From Paracamarosporium sp. OC-R06-R3 (taxonomy: Eukaryota; Ascomycota; Dothideomycetes; Pleosporales; Didymosphaeriaceae), in contig JACVRA010000569.1 in NCBI GenBank assembly GCA_019828545.1, forward strand, positions 1 to 22,953: a stretch of 22,953 bases of DNA, in the 5' to 3' direction. Below, piece after piece: positions 16,873 through 22,953 of the stretch. How positions within the stretch are numbered: position 1 is the stretch's first letter; the number at the start of each line of letters is the position of its first letter. The position numbers and the translations under genes are program-made. The notes beneath the pieces were generated by a model, which saw nothing but the letters and a program-made list of their open reading frames with translations, had not been told where the DNA came from and searched no databases.

Positions 16873-18101
16873 ATGACCGTCGACTCTAATGGGCAACCTC
16901 ACCTTGCCCGTCCTCTTCCCCGTCCTCAGCAGGTGCTCAACCCAGCGCAGAACGTCGTACCCACCAAAGTCGCGCTCGAAGTAAAAGCCCGACAGAATGC
17001 CACGTCCTTACAACCCATGCGCCCGCCTCCTAGGCCTCCAATCCGTCGAGATACATATCTACACGCTCCTACCACTTCGCCCAAGGCCTTGCAGCTCCGC
17101 GCTACCACAGCGGTGTCCAGGTCGCTCGTAAAACTGTCCCCTCCATCCCTTGATTTTCGCAAAACCTTTTCATCGCCAGAACGGTCACCGAGCAAGGTCG
17201 GGCCTGCGGTCACATTAGGTACATTTACACAAGACGGGGAAGAGTGGGACGTGCGAACCCAGCGGGGACGACATGGCTTATTCATGGTGAAAACATGTAG
17301 ACTTGCTGCCGGCCTCACGGAAAAACGTGCCTTCGATCTGGTCGATCACGAGAACATTGTCAAGCTTCTTAGCGCGGTGCCAGATATTGAATCGGTAGAG
17401 CTGTCTTTCGAGTACTGTCGCTTCACTCTCGCGCAGATACTCCATGTACATCTCAAGATGGAAGAGCGGCACATTCAATGCATCGCTCACGCTGTGAGTT
17501 GCGTTCCCTTGTCGATATTCAATACCTTACTTGCCAGGTTTTCGGCGCTCTTGGCCATCTCGCGAATCACGGTATGGTACATCATCGGGTGCAAGCGAAA
17601 ACTATCCGGTTCACAACCCCAGATTTACGAATTGTTCTGTGTGAGTAATCTATGCTGACAGCTTCTTGGACTGACGGCAGCAGCGGATTTCGAGGCAGTG
17701 ACTCAGAGTGCATCGAACCCTGCCAATTCTGACTTGAGGGATCTCGGCTTCGTGTTGCTCGAATGTATGGAGGGCCATGCGCTTCCGACGGAGAGGCATA
17801 GCATGGACTTCATTGTGGATCAACGAGCTGTAAACAAAGTCTTCGGCCTAACGAACGCCGAGCAATGGAGCGGCTGCAAAGACATGGTAGATTTTCTGGA
17901 CGAGTTGTTCAACGAGAACAAGCCAGCGTCCGCCAAATATTCAAAACCTGTAAGTGTTTGATACGAGATCTTGCGCCTAATGCTAAGTGCCGTTGGAAGC
18001 ATGCTTTTGTATCCTCCAACATACCCAATTACGAGTGTATGAGACCGTATATTGAACTTGTCTCTTTGGAATGTTTTACGCTGTGGACTCCGGGGGATTA
18101 G
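16873..18101 (+). CDS. Protein kinase-like protein with degenerate catalytic motifs (pseudokinase), 4 exons
   Basis: Proposed exons 16873-17493, 17538-17640, 17684-17949 and 17988-18101, giving 367 residues. Introns are 44, 43 and 38 nt with GTGAGT, GTGAGT and GTAAGT donors. The phases (0, 1, 0) all restore a kinase-like frame. Residues 1-110 are Pro/Arg/Ser-rich and likely disordered. Kinase-like parts follow: F-M-V-K (Lys140, the ATP-lysine position), D-H-E-N-I-V-K-L-L, L-S-F-E-Y-C, then H-L-A-N-H-G-M-V-H-H-R-V-Q-A-K (about 214-228) in the catalytic-loop place. There HRD reads HRV. S-D-F-E (242-245) stands for DFG, and D-L-R-D-L-G-F-V-L-L-E-C-M-E-G for the F-helix. The glycine loop is not evident. 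Loss of the catalytic Asp indicates an inactive kinase used as a scaffold or decoy. The 38-nt last intron is short and least certain. Confidence 0.7.
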
Positions 18102-18359
18102 GACGAACATTATCTTTGTTGGTGACTGCCGTCAATCCATACTCGTCAATGAAAACTTTAGCTTTAGTTAGATTGGAGCTTGTATGGTGATTTCACGGTA
18201 CAGTCGGACGCGCATAGGCTAATCTTTGTCTACGTCATTGTCATGTGCTATTGAGAAGAGTGAGGGGAGCATGGGTGAATATGTCAATGATTGTAGTTCA
18301 CTAGTTCACCGGCGCCTAGAAATAGCATGGAAAAGAAGCAAACATGAGCGGAAGAGAAA
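18102..18359. other. Intergenic between convergent genes
   Basis: 3' flanks of the kinase-like gene and of the minus-strand coiled-coil gene. No feature seen. Confidence 0.4.
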
Positions 18360-18884
18360 TTACACAGGACTATGCTGAGTCCAGCCTTCCAGAGCATTAA
18401 TCTGGGGTGCCTCGGTCATAACAGTATCCCCGAACAACAGAGCCATCAACGAATTGCACCACTCCGATGTGGCCTCCTTCCAATCGTCCCAGCTAACTAC
18501 CCGTGCATGTAGATCGTCAATTTCTTCCTTCAGGACATGATTGCGTCTGTGAAAAATCAGCAGAGGGTCTTGCTTCGAACGTTCGTACTCGTACCGCTCT
18601 TGCTCCTTCAGCCTGTGTTGCAGCTCTTCGACGTGATTGGCGGTAACGACCAAGAAATCATTGGTTCGCTTCAACGCCGTCTCAAATGCCTTACGCATCT
18701 CGTCCATCTCCTCCTTATGCTCACCAGCCATCTTTTCCATCATGGCCTCAACCTGCTCGACTTTTTTGCGGGAATCGAATTCCGCATCCATTTTCGGTAT
18801 GGCGTCCCTCAACGCTTCGAATTCTGGCATGGTTGGTGTCCATGGAAGCGACACTAACACTGCATCATCAAGTTCGGACGTCAT
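18360..18884 (-). CDS. Coiled-coil protein of unknown function
   Basis: 174 codons, ATG at 18884. After a short N-terminal part (M-T-S-E-L-D-D-A-V-L-V-S-L-P-W) residues about 30-130 are nearly all charged helix with heptad leucines/methionines (K-K-V-E-Q-V-E-A-M-M-E-K-M; H-V-E-E-L-Q-H-R-L-K-E-Q-E), a long coiled coil. The C-terminus contains W-D-D-W-K-E-A-T-S-E-W. It resembles other lineage-specific fungal coiled-coil proteins in composition only; no family recognised. It is the second small coiled-coil gene beside the kinase-like gene. Confidence 0.6.
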   Translation of the reverse strand: MTSELDDAVLVSLPWTPTMPEFEALRDAIPKMDAEFDSRKKVEQVEAMMEKMAGEHKEEMDEMRKAFETALKRTNDFLVVTANHVEELQHRLKEQERYEYERSKQDPLLIFHRRNHVLKEEIDDLHARVVSWDDWKEATSEWCNSLMALLFGDTVMTEAPQINALEGWTQHSPV

Positions 18885-19189
18885 ATCTGCGGAGATCAGG
18901 TCGTTGGTTTACAGCATGTATCTTCGACTCGATCCATCATAAGTATGTTCACAGTGTAGCATTTCAAGGCATGACAGAAATGTTATCCCATAACTCGAAA
19001 ACGGTTTGTGGAATTTCTAAAATTGGTTAGGACTGAATCTTGATTTCCAAATTCGGAATCTCATTGGCACAATCCATGTACAAGCACTAAGAATCTTGTG
19101 TATAAATACGAGCATGGAGCTCACTGTTCTGCCACTTCACCCAGTCCTTCTCTTATCTTTACATTTCCCTACAAGAATCAATTTGCACT
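18885..19189. promoter_or_regulatory. Intergenic with the promoter of the small secreted protein gene
   Basis: Divergent upstream region of the coiled-coil gene (minus) and the secreted-protein gene (plus). It contains the TATA box at 19101 and a pyrimidine-rich leader (CCTTCTCTTATCTTTACATT) typical of fungal transcription starts. Confidence 0.5.
19101..19108 (+). promoter_or_regulatory. TATA box of the small secreted protein gene
   Basis: TATAAATA, 82-89 bp upstream of the ATG at 19190 and followed by a pyrimidine-rich stretch, a good fungal core promoter. Confidence 0.6.
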
Positions 19190-19567
19190 ATGTATCTTCT
19201 AGCGCTGTTTACAGCAGCCCTTCCGGCATTAGCTGCCCCTGCAGTTCGAGGAGACAGCGGCAAGCAAAATTGCTTTCAGGTATCGGGTAGTTGGTTTTGT
19301 CGTCGAGATCTCCCGTGTCAGGTACACTATAGCATTCAGTCCGATGGTGTTCTACTAACATAACTGTGTCAGCCACTTGAGAGCCTTAACATCACCAAAG
19401 TATACTCCATCTGTATTGATCGACCAACGCTTGGAAATCTCAAAATCGATGGAGCGGTGCAATGTTCGAAGACTGATGGAAACTCCTGCGAGCTTGACGA
19501 AAACCTCGGAATCCTGGAAAATGTCTGCGTGAACCAAGAGTGTGTGGAAGCGACGCAGAATCTGTAG
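19190..19567 (+). CDS. Small secreted cysteine-rich protein (effector-like), 2 exons
   Basis: Exons 19190-19321 and 19373-19567 encode 108 residues. The intron (19322-19372, 51 nt, phase 0) has a GTACAC donor, a consensus CTACTAAC branch site and a TGTCAG acceptor. Residues 1-16 (M-Y-L-L-A-L-F-T-A-A-L-P-A-L-A-A) form a textbook signal peptide, with cleavage likely after an Ala at 14-16. The mature part of about 92 residues has eight cysteines (28, 37, 43, 58, 75, 83, 96, 101), so up to four disulfides, and one N-glycosylation site (N-I-T at about 50). No family is recognised. Size, secretion signal, even Cys count and position between transposon-like DNA and an NLR gene match the usual profile of plant-pathogen effectors and of some antifungal or killer-type proteins. 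It is too short per exon to stand out as an ORF. Confidence 0.8.
19322..19372 (+). other. Intron of the small secreted protein gene
   Basis: GTACAC donor, TTCTACTAACATAACTGTGTCAG branch-to-acceptor segment, 51 nt, phase 0. Confidence 0.8.
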
Positions 19568-19746
19568 AGCTTGGCTCCTCCATATCGATTTCTCCGGCTC
19601 TCTTCCTGTCTTTTCCGTTACTCCAACCATAGCAGACTTCATAATTGGCCGCTAACCACGCTCGTTGCTGCTTAAGGCTTTTCGTTCTTTGTCTGCCTGT
19701 TTCATTTGGTATATTACTAGCAACTCTCGCTCTATCACCACGTTAC

Positions 19747-19807
19747 ATTGCATTTTGCTTTCATTGTTGTTTCCTAACTTATCCTAACCCAAAATTGCAT
19801 TTTGCTT
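19747..19807 (+). repeat. Direct repeat of a 14-mer
   Basis: ATTGCATTTTGCTT at 19747-19760 and again at 19794-19807. Confidence 0.8.
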
Positions 19808-19915
19808 GGCTCGTCAAGTTCCCTGTTTCTTCTTCCTACAGTCGTTCGTTCCCCTACAGTCCTTACTGCTCACCGTCTTCTTCTGATTGTTTCTTGTAAA
19901 TAACATCCCTCACCA

Positions 19916-19943
19916 CGTAGCGAGAAGTACTCCGTAGCGAGAA
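19916..19943 (+). repeat. Short direct repeat
   Basis: CGTAGCGAGAA at 19916-19926 and 19933-19943, 17 bp apart, flanking TACTCC. Confidence 0.75.
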
Positions 19944-20102
19944 AATTCACAGGTACCTCGGCTTTAAAAGGCTATATAATCTCTCCACATCCAGTTTTCT
20001 TTATATTAATGCCTGCGCTAGACGCTGTTAGTCTTCTTTAACCTTCTAATTAGTGCTAATAAAAAAATACCAGCCTTGTCGTGAACGTCGCGCTAGTGAC
20101 GA

Positions 20103-20135
20103 GGGTGCCTAATTTTGTGATAGGCTAGGGCACCC
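20103..20135. repeat. Imperfect inverted repeat (hairpin)
   Basis: GGGTGCCTA at 20103-20111 faces TAGGGCACCC at 20126-20135, complementary apart from one extra G, around a 14-base loop. Could be a fold-back scar of a mobile element. Confidence 0.5.
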
Positions 20136-20542
20136 CTGCACCAGCTTCAGTGCTAGGCGTTTAGAGCTTTAAATAGTCGTAATTTAACGGTGTTTTTACT
20201 TCTTTGCCTTGCAAAGATATTAGCTAGCCACCGTTAGTCCTGTGGCGGCAATACGAGGACGATTCATGCAGGGTCGCTATGGCGATAGGTACCTCTCCAT
20301 CTAAGCGATCGGGCCCTGGTCATGCCGAGGCGCGACCAGCACGCTCACATAATAATTACACTGTAATATAAGCCTAAGTAGTGTTGAACGAGCTAAGACT
20401 AGCTAACAAGTCAATCAGCGGTTTCAGGATTTTGCACTTTCGTTGTCTGGCTCCTATATTCAATAAGCGCAACCGCTACGCCTTGTAGCAGAATCGCTTT
20501 CCCACCGCTTAGAGACAGCTATGAAAGAGCTAAAAGGCTTGC

Positions 20543-20549
20543 TATATAT
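20543..20549 (+). promoter_or_regulatory. TATA-like box upstream of the HET-NLR
   Basis: TATATAT, 233 bp upstream of the preferred ATG at 20782 and 80 bp upstream of the alternative in-frame ATG at 20629. Confidence 0.35.
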
Positions 20550-20781
20550 TGAATCGAGGGATACGCGCCAGGCTTCCAAAGATATGCAGGTAATATGAGC
20601 GTCCCCTCACCAGCCAGCCTGCGCCACGGTGCAGCCTCGCGACAGCACCTACAACCACCACGACACCACTACCTCACGATCGATTCTCCTACGTCTGCCT
20701 CCACACGGTCGACCCTCGAATACCTCGCGCCGATATGCCGAACGAGCCGCACGATTCGTGCTTGTCGTGATATCGCGCGTC

Positions 20782-22953
20782 ATGGCCCTAATACGCCTTT
20801 TGCAGCGCAAACCGGACGGCGCTATCGTTCTTTGCGAACCCGCTAGCGACCATGTACCTGCCTACGCAATACTCTCTCACACATGGGGAAAGGAGGAGGT
20901 CACTTTCCAAGACATGGAAGCCAACGCAGGCATGAGCAAGACCGTCAGCAAGGCTGGGTGGGAGAAGATACAGTTTTGTGCAAAGCAGGCCGAAGTTGAT
21001 GGACTGCAGTACTTCTGGATAGATACCTGCTGTATCGATAAGAAGAATGCGGTCGAACTTGGCGCGGCGATCAACTCTATGTTTCGGTGGTACCGGAACG
21101 CTGCGCACTGCTACGTCTACCTTTCGGATGTCTCCAAACAGGAGAGCGCGAATAGAGAAAGGGCATGGAAAGAGGCCTTCAAGGCAAGCCGATGGTTTAC
21201 CCGGGGCTGGACGCTTCAAGAGTTGATCGCACCGAGACTGGTTGACTTCTTTAGTGTAGAGGGGCAGCAACTTGGGTCCAAACTGTCGCTTGCAGCTGAG
21301 ATATGCGAGATCTCGGGCATTCCAGAAAAGGCTCTCCAAGGCGATGTGCTGTCGAATTTTAGTATCAGAGAGCGGAGGTCCTGGGCCGAGCGCCGCGTTA
21401 CCACAATTGAAGAGGACGGGGCGTACTGTTTGATCGGCATCTGCGGTGTCGCAATGGTGCTTAACTACGGAGAGGGAAGAGAACACTCATTTCGACGGCT
21501 AGAGAAGGAAATTCACACTTTGTACAAAGGTAGACTTCTGCATAGACGCATAGAATAAAGCGACGGCGCTGACTAGCATAGGTATGGACTTTGAACAATA
21601 TACCGTCAGGTTCAATCTTAGGTCGTTTCCTGAAGCTGCACAATTTGTGGCCAGAGAGCAGGAGCTGTCGAAGATGCACGAGCTGCTTCACGGCCACAGC
21701 AGCCGAGCGGCAGTCGTCCTTCACGGTCTAGGAGGGATAGGAAAGACTCAGCTGGCAGTCGAATACGTCAGACGGCACAGAGAGAAGCACACGGCGATCT
21801 TCTGGCTAAATGCGAATGATGAGGATTCCCTCCAGCTTAGCTTCCGCAGCATCGCGCAGCAAGTCCTGCAGTCTCACCCTTCGACCAGAGTGCTCAGCAG
21901 CGTAGACTTGGAAGGAGACCTGAATCAGGTGGTTGATGCAGTGAAGGCCTGGCTCGATCTCCAGGGCAATGCACGTTGGCTATTGATATACGATAATTAC
22001 GATAACCCTCGAATTTTAAATAAATCCGACCCTTCTACAGTAGATATACGTCAATATCTGCCGGAAAGCGACCAGGGATCGATCATCATCACGACACGTT
22101 CAGCGAGAGTCACTCAAGGTCAGCGTCTCCACGTTCAGAAGCTAACAGGACTAGGGGACGGGCTTAAGATCTTGGCGAACACGTCTGGAAGGGAAGGTAT
22201 TATAAACGGTGTGTTATATACATACTAAACAAGTGATATAGAGCTAAGAAGATAGATTCCGGTGCAAAAGAGCTCGTCTTGAAGCTTGATGGCCTGCCTC
22301 TTGCCCTCTCCACGGCTGGGGCTTACCTTGAGCACGTTACCGACAGCTTCGCGGAGTATCTCCAGCTGTACGAGGCATCATGGTTGGAACTCCAGACCAC
22401 GAGTCCAATGCTGAGCTCATACGAAGACCGGTCACTATACACAACATGGCAGGTCACGTTTGATCTAATACGAAAGCAGAACGCAGCGTCGGCCCAGTTA
22501 CTTAAGCTGTGGGCCTATTTCGATAAGCAAGATGTGTGGTTTGGACTTGTTCAACATGCACGCTCTACGGATGATGAGTGGATACAGGAGCTTACTAAGA
22601 ACAAAGTAAACTTTAACAAAGCAGTTCGATTGCTGTGCGAATACGGCCTGGCTCACTCAGAGCCTTTACTTAGCCAACCGTCTGGGTCTGCAGGGTACGG
22701 AGTGCATAGCTGTGTGCACTCATGGACGATATCTGTCTTAAACAGCGAGTGGGATAATGGCCTCGCGCGGCTAGCTCTGACTTGTGTGGCATCTGAAGTT
22801 CCTAGTACGGATGTAGACAAGTGGTGGCTCCTTCAGCAAAGGCTCCTTCAACATGCAGCAAGACATAGACAGTTCATTATAAACGGTAACATGGATATTA
22901 GGGGAATGGAATGGACATTTCACAACCTAGGCTTGCTCTACGCGGACCAAGGC
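20782..22953 (+). CDS. HET-NB-ARC-TPR NLR protein, 5' part (3' end outside window)
   Basis: Exons 20782-21529, 21582-22196 and 22256-22953+, giving 687 visible residues. Introns: 21530-21581 (52 nt, GTAGAC...GCATAG, phase 1) and 22197-22255 (59 nt, GTATTA, branch ACTAAAC, GATAG, phase 1). The HET domain runs from about residue 28 to 170: Y-A-I-L-S-H-T-W-G, F-W-I-D-T-C-C-I-D, then F-T-R-G-W-T-L-Q-E-L-I-A-P. The NB-ARC follows: P-loop G-L-G-G-I-G-K-T (298-305), Walker B W-L-L-I-Y-D-N-Y-D, sensor G-S-I-I-I-T-T-R, G-L-P-L-A-L, and V-H-S-C-V-H-S-W in the MHD-like place. The first TPR (F-H-N-L-G-L-L-Y-A-D-Q-G) starts at the window edge. HET domains trigger incompatibility cell death, and NB-ARC/TPR parts sense ligands. 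I prefer ATG 20782 because HET proteins usually start shortly before the R-L-L-Q-R block; ATG 20629 would add 51 residues. Confidence 0.88.
21530..21581 (+). other. Intron 1 of the HET-NLR
   Basis: 52 nt, phase 1, joins H-T-L-Y-K to G-M-D-F-E-Q-Y. A GCTGAC branch-like word lies 13 bases before the acceptor. Confidence 0.75.
22197..22255 (+). other. Intron 2 of the HET-NLR
   Basis: 59 nt, phase 1, CATACTAAAC branch site. Removal joins T-S-G-R-E to D-S-G-A-K-E-L-V-L-K-L-D-G-L-P-L-A-L. Confidence 0.75.

Larger units (their letters stand above)
19568..20781. other. Long non-coding stretch upstream of the HET-NLR
   Basis: 19568-19900 is pyrimidine-rich with a duplicated 14-mer. 19916-19943 has an 11-bp direct repeat. 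About 19950-20450 is AT-rich with CTA/TTA words and a hairpin, looking like decayed repeat DNA. 20520-20781 is the 5' flank or leader of the HET-NLR, with TATATAT at 20543-20549. The plus-strand 84-codon frame at 19645-19899 is Cys/Phe/Ser-rich because of the pyrimidine bias and is not taken as a gene. Confidence 0.5.

Noticed and set aside
19645..19899. Hydrophobic, Cys-rich plus-strand 84-codon frame that could look like a secreted protein
   Set aside because: Its composition follows from the pyrimidine-rich sequence; no clean signal peptide start context and it sits in the 3' flank of the secreted-protein gene.
20788..21486. 232-codon minus-strand frame
   Set aside because: Antisense shadow of the HET domain exon.

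Overview
The window looks like an accessory, transposon-scarred stretch of a filamentous ascomycete genome (Pezizomycotina, probably Dothideomycetes). The grounds are spliceosomal introns of 38-72 nt with CTAAC/CTAAAC-like branch sites, a HET domain, fungal-type NLR (NB-ARC/TPR and HEAT) genes, F-box/LRR and 'ELRNMIY' F-box-like proteins, a cupredoxin cell-surface protein and a small secreted cysteine-rich protein. It shows no bacterial organisation. All assignments come from reading translations by eye; no database search was run.

Layout. 1-436: 3' end of an NLR-type gene (TPR repeats) entering from the left. 437-1159: debris made of a 119-bp repeat with a hAT-like terminus that abuts a 36-residue NB-ARC relic on the minus strand. 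1160-2763 (minus): C-terminal part of a HEAT-repeat protein with two introns and a two-helix membrane tail, frameshifted and cut off at its 5' side. 2764-5065: gene-poor relic DNA with a second copy of the 119-bp repeat and a 21-bp tandem repeat. 5066-5709 (minus): F-box-like gene with an in-frame TAG or an unspliced intron. 6026-7312 (minus) and 7521-8387 (plus): divergent pair, an F-box/LRR-like protein and a conserved fungal protein of unknown function.

9210-14780 holds a paralogous gene pair in inverted orientation: an intact 192-aa ORF on plus and a broken copy on minus. Between them lie a cupredoxin-like gene (minus), an intronless 816-aa ORF with a chromodomain-like C-terminal part, and an AT-rich, RIP-like stretch. 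14904-15428: unknown Cys/His-rich protein. 15924-16565 (minus) and 16873-18101 (plus): divergent pair, a coiled-coil protein and a four-exon kinase-like gene whose catalytic motifs are lost (pseudokinase). 18360-18884 (minus): second coiled-coil protein.

19190-19567: two-exon gene for a 108-aa secreted protein with eight cysteines (effector-like) behind a clear TATA box. 19568-20781: non-coding, AT/pyrimidine-rich DNA. 20782-22953: 5' part (687 residues visible) of a HET-NB-ARC-TPR NLR running off the right edge.

Taken together: NLR material at both edges and in two relics, an effector-like gene, a pseudokinase and TE-like debris are typical of a fast-evolving self/non-self or host-interaction region. 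The genes share no obvious pathway. The candidates least explained by known families are the 816-aa ORF with its flanking inverted paralogs, and the HEAT-membrane fusion.
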